Below are positions 1 through 7,905 of a DNA stretch of 64,000 nt, in pieces; positions within the stretch are counted from its first letter, which is position 1; each line of letters opens with the position of its first letter. This DNA is from Ohtaekwangia sp. (GTDB taxonomy: Bacteria; Bacteroidota; Bacteroidia; Cytophagales; Cyclobacteriaceae): contig JAJNPV010000042.1 of NCBI GenBank assembly GCA_021155195.1, forward strand, positions 62,001 to 126,000. The letters run 5' to 3'. A program made the translations under genes and the position numbers. The notes beneath the pieces are model-generated. The model did no database searches. It was not told the origin of the DNA and saw only the letters and a list, made by a program, of their open reading frames with translations.

Positions 1-579
1 AAAACTCAACAATACAAGGGAACAAAGTTGCTTGGTGCTTTTCAGGCTGACTCTGAAGGAACTCCGCCACCTGATGAGTTAGTGTTGTTAGACAAAGGAA
101 TTCTAAAAGACATGTTGAATGATCGCACACTTACTTCAACCACACAAACAGCCAACGGTCATCGCGATGGCCCGGGAGTCATTCAGGTTTCTATTAATGA
201 GTCAATTCCTGCAAATGACCTGAAAGAAAAATTAATTGCTCAGGCAAAGGATGCCGGCCTTGAATTTGGATTGATTGTTCGAAATGAATCCATCGGTCGT
301 ATTGGAATGTTCAATGTATATAGGGTGAATGTTATAGATGGCTCGGAAGAACTGTTACGAAATGCGCGCTTTTCTTCGCTTTCTATGAAAAACCTACGAA
401 AAGTGTTGGGCAGTTCGGAAGAAGCTATCTATAATATACCATCACTTGGAAATAATTCTAAATTCACGTCTTACATCGTGCCAGCGAGTTTACTATTAAC
501 TGATGTTGATATTATGAGTGCTCAGCTACCTACTTTTAATGAGGAGGAGTTTGTAAGAGATCCACTTCACAAGGATTAA
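1..579 (+). CDS. TldD/PmbA-family metallopeptidase, C-terminal part (5' end outside window)
   Basis: The reading frame is open from the first base, so this is the last ~190 residues of a longer protein. The visible part matches the C-terminal domain of Bacteroidota TldD/PmbA-related putative Zn-dependent proteases: an 'LLDKGILKDMLNDR' stretch followed by an SNGH-like 'ANGHRDGPG' segment, 'YRVNVIDGSEELLR', and a closing 'SYIVPASLLLTDVDI' strand. TldD/E proteins act as a cytoplasmic protease pair on peptides and unfolded chains. The zinc-binding HExxxH lies in the part not seen here, so activity cannot be judged. A TTG at 28 could be read as a start, but the homology runs through it. Family call from memory of the family, not a search. 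Confidence 0.72.
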   Translation, partial: KTQQYKGTKLLGAFQADSEGTPPPDELVLLDKGILKDMLNDRTLTSTTQTANGHRDGPGVIQVSINESIPANDLKEKLIAQAKDAGLEFGLIVRNESIGRIGMFNVYRVNVIDGSEELLRNARFSSLSMKNLRKVLGSSEEAIYNIPSLGNNSKFTSYIVPASLLLTDVDIMSAQLPTFNEEEFVRDPLHKD

Positions 580-645
580 GACTCTCATCAGTTTTTTAAG
601 TTAAACTGTTTCCATGTTAACTTGCGTGTTGAAGTTGATTCTACC

Positions 646-3237
646 ATGAGCAGGAGGTTAATTTATATTATTTCATTTTTACTAATGATGAGCACGGATT
701 TGGTTGCTCAGTTAAACCCTGTGCGTACAGCTGTAAATCGATTGGAAGATGGAAAGTGGGAGAGTTCGCATCGATTGCTTCAAAAGGTGCTACGCAAAGA
801 CTCAATGGATGTTGAAGGTAACTTCATTACGGCTTATTGGTTTTTAGCAAAAAAAAATCCTGAGTTTCAATTGGACTCTGCCGATCGATATGCACGAAGG
901 GCTACCGCTTTTTATTTTTTACTTGAAAGCAGAGACCGGGAAAAACTTCAAAAAGTTCCTATTGATAGCGCAATCTTGCAATCACTTCGTGAGGAAATTG
1001 ATAGCCTTGCTTTTCGGCACGCTAAACTCATTAATACAGAAGAGAGTTACAACCGATTTATTACTTCGTTCCCGGTGGCAATTCAGCATGATATGGCGAT
1101 TGAACTACGCGATGAAGTAAGTTTTTTGGAAGCATTAAAAATAAACACCTATTCAAGTTTCGATGATTATTTGAAACGATACCCGACCTCGCACCGCGCG
1201 CAAGAAGCAAAAGAACGATATGAGAAATTATTATTTGAGGAGAAGACGAAAGATAAAAAACTCACCAGTTATAAAATTTTTCTGAGCAATTTCCCGCTGA
1301 GTCCCTATGCTGCAAAAGCTGAACGTGAAATTTTTGAGTTAACTACTGCCAATGGTGAACCTGAAACATTCTTTCAGTATTTAAGGGAATATCCAAAAGG
1401 GTATAATGCAAAATTGGCGCGCGATCTTGTCTATCATTTATATAAAGAGACCGATGAAAAAATTCCGTCTATCATTGAGACTGATTCATTACGTGATGTG
1501 ATTAACGTGAGCTCAAAATTCTGGATACCTTTTTATAAAAATGAATTGTATGGATTTATGGATCAGGATGGAGAGGAGACATTGGCACCTGTGTTTGAAC
1601 AAATTGAAGAAGAATATAAATGTGGCCCTGTTAAGGATGACATCCTAATCTTTAAGTCGGGAGTGTTTAGTCGCACCGGAAGAAAAATAGCAGAGCCGGG
1701 GACAGCAATAACTAATATCGGTTGGGGTTTTTTAATTGCTGAAACAAACCGGTGCAGTTGGTTAATACATAAGTCAGGAGCGGTCATTATCTCTGATTGT
1801 TATGATGACTTTGAAATTGTTGGTAATAATTTCATTGCTGCAAAGAAAAATAAACAGTGGAAATTGTTTACGCTCACGGGTCGATTGTTAAGTATTGATG
1901 GCCTCACGGAAGTGAAAGAAATTGAAGGAGTAATCGTACTTACCCGCTTTGGAAAGAAAATACTAACCACCGCTCAACAACTATCAGGGTTTGCCAATGG
2001 GCTTGAACTAAATGATGAGCTTGTGTTTGACGATGCGCAAGCCATGAGCAAAGGTTTGTTGTTGGTGCGCAATGGTTCGCTGGAGGGTATTATTAATAAT
2101 CAACTCAAGTTTGTTGTCCCGTTTGATCGGCACGTGCTTACCAAAACTTCTTTTGGTTTAATAGAGAAGCTACCTACAGGAACCAGGGTGCATGGCTTAT
2201 CAGATGAATTAGAGAACCAAACATGGCATCGGGTATATTACCATCGCGATTGGATGGTGCTAACCCGTGAAGGTCAGTTGCAATTGTTTAATATTTCTGC
2301 CAAAAAAATGGTGTTGACGAAAGCAGATACCATCTGGTTCGATCGAAGTTTGGCGTTTGTTCAAACCAATCAAACTACGAAAGTGTATCTCACAGCAAAC
2401 CGCTCTATTGATTTGCAACCAGATTCAAAAATCAGATTTATTAATGCCCGCGATTCGGTTCAATTCTTTTTTACCGAAAGTAAAAACAAACGCTCTGTAT
2501 TTAGCATTGCGAGTGGTGATCCATTATTTAATACAGAATATGACTTGATTGAAACAATTGGCACCGATTATTTTATTATATCGAAGGGAAGTAAGAAGGG
2601 TGTGTTGGGTCGTAATGGAAAAGAAGTAGTACCCGTTGAGATGGATGCGATCATTCAAAATCAAACGGGGCAACTCTCTTTATTAAAAGATAAAAGGTTT
2701 GGATTGTTTGATTTGGCAAGTCGTAAGTTGATAAAACCAGTGTATGAGCGCAACGTAACAATGCTAAGTGCAAATCATTTGATTGTTTATAAAGATGGGT
2801 TCTTTGGTTTAATTGGGTGGGATTCAAAACCTATAACTGAGTTTGAATTTTCAGAAGTTGTTCCGTGGAATGAGAATGTTATTTGGGTGAAGAAGAATTT
2901 TCAGTGGCTGTTGATTAATTACGAAACGGAAGAAATAATCTTAGATCGTATTCGTGATTTTACGTGGTTGCGAAATAGTGTTGAAGAAAAACTGGTGCGC
3001 GTTCATCGTGAAAATTATTATGGTGCCATTAGCAATCGAAAAGGATTGGTAATTCCGCCTACGTTTCATGATCTCATTAATCTGGGAACGGAAGAAGTTG
3101 CGTTTTACTTTACCGAAAAAAGTGTAGAAGAAGCAGGCATCTATGTTGTAATTTACTATGACCATACCGGAAAGTTGGTGCGCAGGCAAGCTTATGAAGA
3201 GGAAGAGTATGATCGCATTTATTGCAATGAACGTTAA
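646..3237 (+). CDS. secreted WG-repeat protein with N-terminal helical repeats
   Basis: The 863-residue protein starts at ATG 646, which gives a clean signal peptide (MSRRLIYIISFLLMM...VAQ); a TTG eight codons upstream would only add polar residues before it. The first ~270 residues look like TPR/helical repeats ('RLEDGKWESSHRLLQKVLRKDS', 'FLSNFPLSPYAAKAEREIF'). The rest holds degenerate WG beta-repeats such as 'YGFMDQDGEETLAPVFEQIEE', 'GVLGRNGKEVVPVEMD' and 'FGLFDLASRKLIKPVYE'. WG repeats are common in Bacteroidota exported proteins and usually have no assigned enzyme activity. No lipobox is seen, so it is probably periplasmic. It stands alone between the peptidase and pafA. Function unknown. 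Confidence 0.8.
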   Translation: MSRRLIYIISFLLMMSTDLVAQLNPVRTAVNRLEDGKWESSHRLLQKVLRKDSMDVEGNFITAYWFLAKKNPEFQLDSADRYARRATAFYFLLESRDREKLQKVPIDSAILQSLREEIDSLAFRHAKLINTEESYNRFITSFPVAIQHDMAIELRDEVSFLEALKINTYSSFDDYLKRYPTSHRAQEAKERYEKLLFEEKTKDKKLTSYKIFLSNFPLSPYAAKAEREIFELTTANGEPETFFQYLREYPKGYNAKLARDLVYHLYKETDEKIPSIIETDSLRDVINVSSKFWIPFYKNELYGFMDQDGEETLAPVFEQIEEEYKCGPVKDDILIFKSGVFSRTGRKIAEPGTAITNIGWGFLIAETNRCSWLIHKSGAVIISDCYDDFEIVGNNFIAAKKNKQWKLFTLTGRLLSIDGLTEVKEIEGVIVLTRFGKKILTTAQQLSGFANGLELNDELVFDDAQAMSKGLLLVRNGSLEGIINNQLKFVVPFDRHVLTKTSFGLIEKLPTGTRVHGLSDELENQTWHRVYYHRDWMVLTREGQLQLFNISAKKMVLTKADTIWFDRSLAFVQTNQTTKVYLTANRSIDLQPDSKIRFINARDSVQFFFTESKNKRSVFSIASGDPLFNTEYDLIETIGTDYFIISKGSKKGVLGRNGKEVVPVEMDAIIQNQTGQLSLLKDKRFGLFDLASRKLIKPVYERNVTMLSANHLIVYKDGFFGLIGWDSKPITEFEFSEVVPWNENVIWVKKNFQWLLINYETEEIILDRIRDFTWLRNSVEEKLVRVHRENYYGAISNRKGLVIPPTFHDLINLGTEEVAFYFTEKSVEEAGIYVVIYYDHTGKLVRRQAYEEEEYDRIYCNER

Positions 3238-3322
3238 TTATACCCAAATCCGACCTTTCACGTAACTTTAATATAGTGGCGACATTAGTTTTATAAAAAA
3301 TGCTGATTATTGTAATGCCGAA

Positions 3323-3350
3323 TTGACGATTATAAACGATACTACCTTAG
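3323..3350 (+). promoter_or_regulatory. putative Bacteroidota-type promoter of pafA
   Basis: TTG at 3323-3325 and TACCTTAG at 3343-3350 are separated by 17 bp. This fits the Bacteroidota housekeeping consensus (TTG at -33, TAnnTTTG at -7) with one mismatch. The predicted transcript would start about ten bases before the ATG at 3368. Confidence 0.4.
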
Positions 3351-3367
3351 CAAATAAATATTAACGC

Positions 3368-5002
3368 ATGAAAGATCTTAAAGCGCTCATCTTACTGATG
3401 GTTATCAGTGCTCCCTTGTTTTCTCAAACCCAACCAAAGCTGGTGGTTGGTATTGTTGTAGATCAAATGCGTCAGGAATATTTATATCGCTATGAGAGCA
3501 AGTATGGTGAAAATGGCTTTAAGCGTATGATGAATGAAGGCTTCATGTTAAAGAATGCACACTATAATTATGTGCCTACTGAAACAGGGCCTGGTCACGC
3601 GTCAATCTATACAGGAACAACCCCTTCTACTCACGGTATTGTAGGGAACGATTGGTATGATCGCACCACCAAAACGAATGTGAATTGTGTGAGCGATGAA
3701 AATCAGAAAACCGTAGGGGGTGAAGCAGGTGGTAGTGTATCACCCTGGCGGATGCTTTCAACAACCATTACCGATGAACTTAAGTTAGCGACTCAACAAC
3801 GTGCAAAAGTGGTGGGTGTTTCTATTAAAGACCGCGGTGCTGCATTACCGGCAGGTCACATGCCCGATGGTGCGTATTGGTATGATGGTCGCTCGGGTGC
3901 CATGATTACCAGCACGTATTACAAACAAAAACTCCCCGACTGGGTAACGAAGTTTAACAATCAAAAACTGCCCGATCAGTATTTGAATCAAGAGTGGAAG
4001 ACATTGCTTCCCATCAATCAATATGTTGAATCTTCCCCTGACGATTCACCTTATGAAGGAAGATGGAAAGGCAAAGATAAACCCACGTTTCCCTACGATT
4101 TGAAAGAACTAAGGAAACAAATGGGGCAATATAGTCTGCTTGCTATGACCCCGTGGGGCAATACGTTTGTGGCAGAGTTTGCAAAGGCAGCGTTATTAAA
4201 TGAAAATCTTGGCAAGGACGAAGTCACAGATTTCTTATCAATCTCATTTTCAAGCCCGGACGCAGTAGGCCACGCGATGGGGCCTGATGCAGTAGAAGTA
4301 GAAGATGTTTATTTGCGCTTAGATAAAACACTGGAAGATCTTTTTGCTTTTTTAGATAAAGAGGTTGGAAAAGGTGCGTATACCGTATTCCTCACTGCCG
4401 ATCATGGAGTATCGCACGTGCCGCAGTATTTAAAAGACTTACGCATACCGGCTGGGTATTTTCGCCCTGCTTACCTCAAGGCTGGCTTGAACGAGCACTT
4501 GCAAAAGTATTTTCCTAATAAGTTAATCATTGAAGAAGTGACCAGCGATCAGATCTATATCAATCAGGACGCGTTTGAAGGCGACCCTAAAGCATCGGGC
4601 ATTGATTTGTTTGTGGCGACTGATTTGATTTCGAAATATTTACTTTCTACAGAAGGCATAGCTCAGGTTTTTACATCGCCTACGTTGCGGCAGGTGAGTA
4701 CCGATGAGAAAGGCATTCGTGGAAATGTAGTGCGTGGGTTTAACTCCAAGCGCTGTGGCGATATTGCATTTGTTCTGGAGCCGGGTTGGTTGGCATGGGG
4801 TGGTGTTACTGGCTCAACACATGGGTCTACCTACACGTATGATACACACATCCCGATTTTATTTTATGGCAATGGCATAAAGAAGGGAAGTTCTTCCAGG
4901 TTCCATACCATTACGGATGTAGCGCCAACGCTTTCTGTGTTGTTGAAAATTAAATTTCCTAGTGGCTGTTCTGGCCAACCGATTGTTGAGATTTTGGATT
5001 GA
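3368..5002 (+). CDS. pafA: PafA-type alkaline phosphatase (secreted phosphomonoesterase)
   Basis: The 544-residue precursor has a signal peptide (first ~20 residues, ending ...LFSQ). It belongs to the type I phosphodiesterase/alkaline phosphatase superfamily. Visible hallmarks are 'GIVVDQMR' (first metal-binding Asp), 'TETGPGH' with the presumed Thr nucleophile at about residue 73, 'GIVGND' (the Asn of the PafA active site), 'KDRGA' (the Lys/Arg pair that favours monoesters in PafA), 'SSPDAVGHAMGP' and 'TADHGVSH' (metal ligands), and 'GSTHGSTYTYD' near the end. Length matches the ~545-residue family. It releases inorganic phosphate from organic monoesters in the periplasm or outside the cell. 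It is monocistronic, with a plausible promoter just upstream. Confidence 0.9.
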   Translation: MKDLKALILLMVISAPLFSQTQPKLVVGIVVDQMRQEYLYRYESKYGENGFKRMMNEGFMLKNAHYNYVPTETGPGHASIYTGTTPSTHGIVGNDWYDRTTKTNVNCVSDENQKTVGGEAGGSVSPWRMLSTTITDELKLATQQRAKVVGVSIKDRGAALPAGHMPDGAYWYDGRSGAMITSTYYKQKLPDWVTKFNNQKLPDQYLNQEWKTLLPINQYVESSPDDSPYEGRWKGKDKPTFPYDLKELRKQMGQYSLLAMTPWGNTFVAEFAKAALLNENLGKDEVTDFLSISFSSPDAVGHAMGPDAVEVEDVYLRLDKTLEDLFAFLDKEVGKGAYTVFLTADHGVSHVPQYLKDLRIPAGYFRPAYLKAGLNEHLQKYFPNKLIIEEVTSDQIYINQDAFEGDPKASGIDLFVATDLISKYLLSTEGIAQVFTSPTLRQVSTDEKGIRGNVVRGFNSKRCGDIAFVLEPGWLAWGGVTGSTHGSTYTYDTHIPILFYGNGIKKGSSSRFHTITDVAPTLSVLLKIKFPSGCSGQPIVEILD

Positions 5003-5105
5003 TTAGGCTTGTTGCTATTGGAAGTAGAAGTAATTGGATGCCATTTATTCGTGAAACACTTTTGGAAAAGATAGTTGGAGCTGCTGCAAACAAAATTTCA
5101 GACTC

Positions 5106-5459
5106 ATGGTAAAATCTAATTTCCTTTTAAAAAGGAATAATATTTACTGGGCAGTTTTATTACTGGTGGTAATCCTAATAATTGGGATAGTTCGAGGTAA
5201 GATATTTTCTAATAAAATAAATAAAAACGGTGCATTGTGTTACGGAATAATTTCTGAAGAAGGTAAGCCTATGACATATTATTATACCGTTGATGGCAAA
5301 CTTTTCAAAGGAAATATTAATACCCAAAATGGTTTGAATAAAATAGGAGATACTCTTATAATTCAATACAATATTGATAATCCGATTTTTCATATTGTAC
5401 ATTCAAAGAAAGGTATTAACAAATTAAATATGATCAATAAAAAGGTGGTTAGAATTTAG
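5106..5459 (+). CDS. small single-pass membrane protein, AT-rich orphan
   Basis: The 117-residue product has one hydrophobic helix (about residues 14-31, 'YWAVLLLVVILIIGIV') after a short basic N-terminus, then a soluble tail rich in Ile, Asn and Lys. I recognise no family; the tail pattern 'GDTLIIQY...P' resembles small Bacteroidota proteins of unknown role. The gene is much richer in AAT/AAA/ATA codons than its neighbours and is followed by 600 bp of repeat-bearing non-coding DNA, which suggests acquired or poorly constrained sequence. Start at ATG 5106, the only early ATG in frame. Confidence 0.55.
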   Translation: MVKSNFLLKRNNIYWAVLLLVVILIIGIVRGKIFSNKINKNGALCYGIISEEGKPMTYYYTVDGKLFKGNINTQNGLNKIGDTLIIQYNIDNPIFHIVHSKKGINKLNMINKKVVRI

Positions 5460-5554
5460 GATGCAATATAAACCCAACAGGCAAAATTATTAAGCAGAGA
5501 AACCTATATTAATCGTAGTGCTTTTATTACCTACTTATCTTGGCTTTGCCCCTC

Positions 5555-5609
5555 GTTGTTGTTGGTCGCCTGACCAACAACTTGTTAATACTTAAACTCA
5601 ACTCTAATA
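5555..5609. repeat. hairpin repeat, copy A
   Basis: A perfect 10-bp inverted repeat (5558-5567 and 5572-5581; arm GTTGTTGGTC, loop GCCT) is followed by 'AACTTGTTAATACTTAAACT'. A decayed second copy lies at 5697-5757. It resembles the short hairpin repeats scattered between genes in Cytophagales, with no coding content. Confidence 0.6.
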
Positions 5610-5696
5610 TTTCTAAAATTAATTTCTTTCTTCGCAGAGTTAGTTGTTTCAAGAGCTCTGCGCGAGTCTCATAACTACATCATTCAAAGATTACCT

Positions 5697-5757
5697 TAGT
5701 TGTTATTGGCCACCTGCCTAGCAACTTGTACTGACATAAAAAACTGCACTCTATTAA
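5697..5757. repeat. hairpin repeat, degenerate copy B
   Basis: This has the same order of words as the copy at 5555-5609 (GTTGTT-TTGG-C-CCTG-CC-A-CAACTTGT, then AAAACT-CACTCTA) in the same direction, but the hairpin arms no longer pair fully. Identity is roughly two thirds by eye. Confidence 0.4.
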
Positions 5758-5770
5758 TTATGCTTCCCCC

Positions 5771-5860
5771 GCGGCTGGGATGGAAGTGAAAAGCCCGCAA
5801 GCGTAGCATGCGCGTTGGGTGGCCTTGTAACAAACAGCCCGGTGGCGCTTCGCCAGCCGC
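5771..5860. other. GC-rich block closed by an 8-bp inverted repeat
   Basis: GCGGCTGG at 5771-5778 pairs perfectly with CCAGCCGC at 5853-5860. The ~90 bases between are far more GC-rich than the surrounding AT-rich spacer and contain a second small hairpin (TGGCG-CTT-CGCCA at about 5843-5855, overlapping the closing arm). It could be a structured RNA or a decayed palindromic repeat. It matches no RNA gene I know (not tRNA, tmRNA, 4.5S or RNase P). The rest of 5460-6068 shows nothing else I can support apart from the repeats and the MraZ operator. Confidence 0.4.
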
Positions 5861-5990
5861 CCAAAAACCTAAAATAGACCCCATTTTTCCCATTAAAGTT
5901 TAAGGTGCAAAACCCTGCCTTATTGGTGATTGGGTCTTTTCAAAGCAAAAACCACCCGTTTCGGCTACTTTTTCGATTGAAAATGTAAAA

Positions 5991-6020
5991 AAGTGGGGGA
6001 AAGTGGTTGGAAGTGGAAGA
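5991..6020 (+). promoter_or_regulatory. MraZ operator: three direct repeats with 10-bp period
   Basis: AAGTGG occurs at 5991, 6001 and 6011, exactly ten bases apart, and a fourth partial copy (AAGTTA) follows at 6021. In several bacteria MraZ binds arrays of TGGGN-like boxes spaced by one DNA turn upstream of its own gene and represses the dcw cluster. The array ends 48 bp before the mraZ ATG. Recognition by this MraZ is inferred from position and spacing. Confidence 0.75.
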
Positions 6021-6068
6021 AAGTTACTTATGTTTGCTTAGAGGAAAATAGACAACCACTACAAAGTC

Positions 6069-6518
6069 ATGACTTTCTTCACCAGCGAATATGAGTGTAA
6101 GCTTGATGCCAAAGGCAGATTGGTGCTGCCCGCGCGTATCAAAACCCAACTTCCCGAGCCAGATGGCGGTGGGCAGGAGCTTGTTATAAGGCGGGGTTTT
6201 GAGCAATGCCTCATTATTTACCCCATGGTGGAGTTTAAAAAGGTCTTCTCAAAAATTTCAGGTCTTAACGAGTTCAACGAAGAGTATCGCAAACTACAGC
6301 GCAACTTTTTGTCGGGCGTGGTAACTGTTGAGTTGGATAGCAACGGCCGGTTCCTGATCCCCAAGAACATGTTAACGTATGCCCAGATCGATAAAGATGC
6401 GATACTGGTGGGTACGGGTAGCAAAGTTGAGGTATGGAATCCATCCATCTATGAGAAGCACCTGATTCAAGATCCCGGTGAGTTGTCTAAGCTGGCGGAA
6501 AAATATCTGAATGAGTAG
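6069..6518 (+). CDS. mraZ: MraZ, transcriptional regulator of the dcw cluster
   Basis: The 149-residue protein has the two AbrB-like half domains of MraZ. Each carries the D-x-x-x-R signature: 'DAKGRLVLPARIK' near residue 15 and 'DSNGRFLIPKNM' near residue 90. MraZ forms ring-shaped oligomers that bind repeated operator boxes and controls division and wall genes. It is the first gene of the cluster, preceded by its likely operator at 5991-6020, and overlaps rsmH by 8 bp. Length is normal for the family. Start at ATG 6069 gives the conserved N-terminus. Confidence 0.96.
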   Translation: MTFFTSEYECKLDAKGRLVLPARIKTQLPEPDGGGQELVIRRGFEQCLIIYPMVEFKKVFSKISGLNEFNEEYRKLQRNFLSGVVTVELDSNGRFLIPKNMLTYAQIDKDAILVGTGSKVEVWNPSIYEKHLIQDPGELSKLAEKYLNE

Positions 6519-7446
6519 CTCGAGCAACGAGCAACGAGTAACGAGTAGGTATCATAAGCCAGTGATGTTGAAGGAGTGCCTTGAAGGACTTGTGATAAAT
6601 CCGGAAGGTACTTACGTAGACGTAACATTTGGTGGAGGCGGGCACAGTATGGCAATACTTGAAAATCTGAAAGAAGGAAAATTGATTGCCTTCGATCAGG
6701 ACGAGGATGCCAAGAAGCAGGCAGATAATATTAGCAGTCGTTCTTTTACATTTTGTCAGGCAAATTTCAGGTACATGAAACAGTACTTGAAGTTGAATGC
6801 AGCAAACCAGGTAGATGGCATCTTGGCTGATCTTGGAATTTCATCGCATCAGATTGATTCGCCCGAGCGTGGTTTTTCAACCCGCTTTGAAGGACCACTG
6901 GATATGCGGATGGATCAGAAAGGAAAACTTACTGCAGCCAAAATTTTGAATGAGTATTCGGAAGGGGAGCTTCATAAAATTTTTGGCATGTATGGCGAGT
7001 TAAAGAATGCCCGAACGGCCGCTAAAACTGTAGTATCAGCACGCACCGATAAACCGTTTATGGCTACACAGGATTTGAAGAACGCATTACAATCTATTGC
7101 TCCACGAGGAAAGGAGTTTAAATATTTCGCCCAGGTGTTTCAGGCGTTGCGCATTGAAGTAAATCAAGAGATGCAGGCACTTGAAGATTTTTTGCACCAA
7201 TGTGGCGATGTAATGAAGACGGGCGGGAGGTTGGTAGTGATGAGCTATCACTCGCTGGAAGACAGAATGGTGAAGAACTATATAAACACAGGAAAGGTAT
7301 TTGGGGAACTGGAAAAAGATTTTTACGGAAACCCAATCAAACCTTTTCAATCGATTAACCGAAAGCCAATCGAGGCATCGGAAGAAGAAGTAAAAGAAAA
7401 CAATAGAGCCCGAAGTGCAAAGCTTAGGGTAGCTGAAAAGTTATAA
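6511..7446 (+). CDS. rsmH: 16S rRNA (cytosine-1402-N4)-methyltransferase RsmH (MraW)
   Basis: The 311-residue protein methylates C1402 of 16S rRNA using SAM. Seen are the start of the conserved fold 'YHKPVMLKECLEGL', the SAM-binding 'YVDVTFGGGGHSMAIL', 'DLGISSHQIDSPERGFS', and the C-terminal 'YHSLEDRMVK'. It overlaps mraZ by 8 bp. The first ~14 codons (MSSSSNEQRVTSR) lie in a tandem heptamer array (6521-6548) and are not conserved in the family, so the N-terminus is a repeat-derived extension in front of the YHKPV core. No better start codon is available before the core. Confidence 0.95.
   Translation: MSSSSNEQRVTSRYHKPVMLKECLEGLVINPEGTYVDVTFGGGGHSMAILENLKEGKLIAFDQDEDAKKQADNISSRSFTFCQANFRYMKQYLKLNAANQVDGILADLGISSHQIDSPERGFSTRFEGPLDMRMDQKGKLTAAKILNEYSEGELHKIFGMYGELKNARTAAKTVVSARTDKPFMATQDLKNALQSIAPRGKEFKYFAQVFQALRIEVNQEMQALEDFLHQCGDVMKTGGRLVVMSYHSLEDRMVKNYINTGKVFGELEKDFYGNPIKPFQSINRKPIEASEEEVKENNRARSAKLRVAEKL
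6521..6548 (+). repeat. four tandem heptamers at the start of rsmH
   Basis: CGAGCAA, CGAGCAA, CGAGTAA and CGAGTAG follow each other without gaps. The array straddles the mraZ stop region and encodes part of the non-conserved RsmH N-terminus. Confidence 0.7.
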
Positions 7447-7456
7447 ACTCATTCTC

Positions 7457-7473
7457 CCTCTCCTTTGGAGAGG
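7457..7473. repeat. hairpin core of an intergenic repeat before ftsL
   Basis: CCTCTCC (7457-7463), loop TTT and GGAGAGG (7467-7473) form a perfect 7-bp stem. The surrounding 7454-7483 (CTCCCTCTCC...GAGAGGTTGGGGTGAAG) looks like a short palindromic repeat found between genes in many Bacteroidota. It fills the 54-bp rsmH-ftsL gap and lacks a T-tract, so it is not an obvious terminator. Confidence 0.5.
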
Positions 7474-7500
7474 TTGGGGTGAAGCAAAAGGAACAAGAGT

Positions 7501-7905
7501 ATGGAGAACAAATTTAGAATTGAACCTCAACGAAATCGTGGTAATGAAGCACGGGTAAAGCCGGCTGCTCCGGGCCCGAGTATTTTTTCGGGGTTAGAGA
7601 AGAAGTTGAAACTGGAATCGTATTTCGAAGCGGGATTCCCAACGCAATACCTTCCTAAAATTTTATTCGCTGTGTTGCTAAGTCTTTTGTACATAAGCAA
7701 CACGCATCATGCAGAAAAAGCAACACGCAAGATTGATAAAATGCAAACAGAGGTTGAAGACTTACGCGCTGATTACACAACGCTGAAGGCTGATATCATG
7801 TATGCCAGCAAGCAAAGTGAAGTGGCAAGACGCGTAAAAGATTTGGGATTAAAAGAAAGTTTGAATCCACCCTATAAACTAGTTGTAGAGAAAGGTGAAT
7901 ATTAA
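7501..7905 (+). CDS. ftsL: FtsL-like cell division protein
   Basis: The 134-residue protein has a ~50-residue cytoplasmic tail, one membrane helix ('YLPKILFAVLLSLLYISN', about residues 51-68) and a coiled coil ('RKIDKMQTEVEDLRADYTTLKADI'), the layout of FtsL. FtsL joins FtsB and FtsQ in the complex that activates FtsWI for septal peptidoglycan synthesis. Sequence identity in this family is low, so the call rests on topology, size and position between rsmH and ftsI. Its stop overlaps the ftsI GTG start by 11 bp. Confidence 0.85.
   Translation: MENKFRIEPQRNRGNEARVKPAAPGPSIFSGLEKKLKLESYFEAGFPTQYLPKILFAVLLSLLYISNTHHAEKATRKIDKMQTEVEDLRADYTTLKADIMYASKQSEVARRVKDLGLKESLNPPYKLVVEKGEY

Noticed and set aside
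5038..5112. A 24-codon ORF before the 117-residue gene
   Set aside because: It overlaps the next start, has no signal or family features, and could occur by chance.
5696..5893. Minus-strand 65-codon ORF in the GC-rich block
   Set aside because: Its composition follows the repeat sequence and the product has no recognisable features; the stretch is better explained as repeat or RNA-like sequence.
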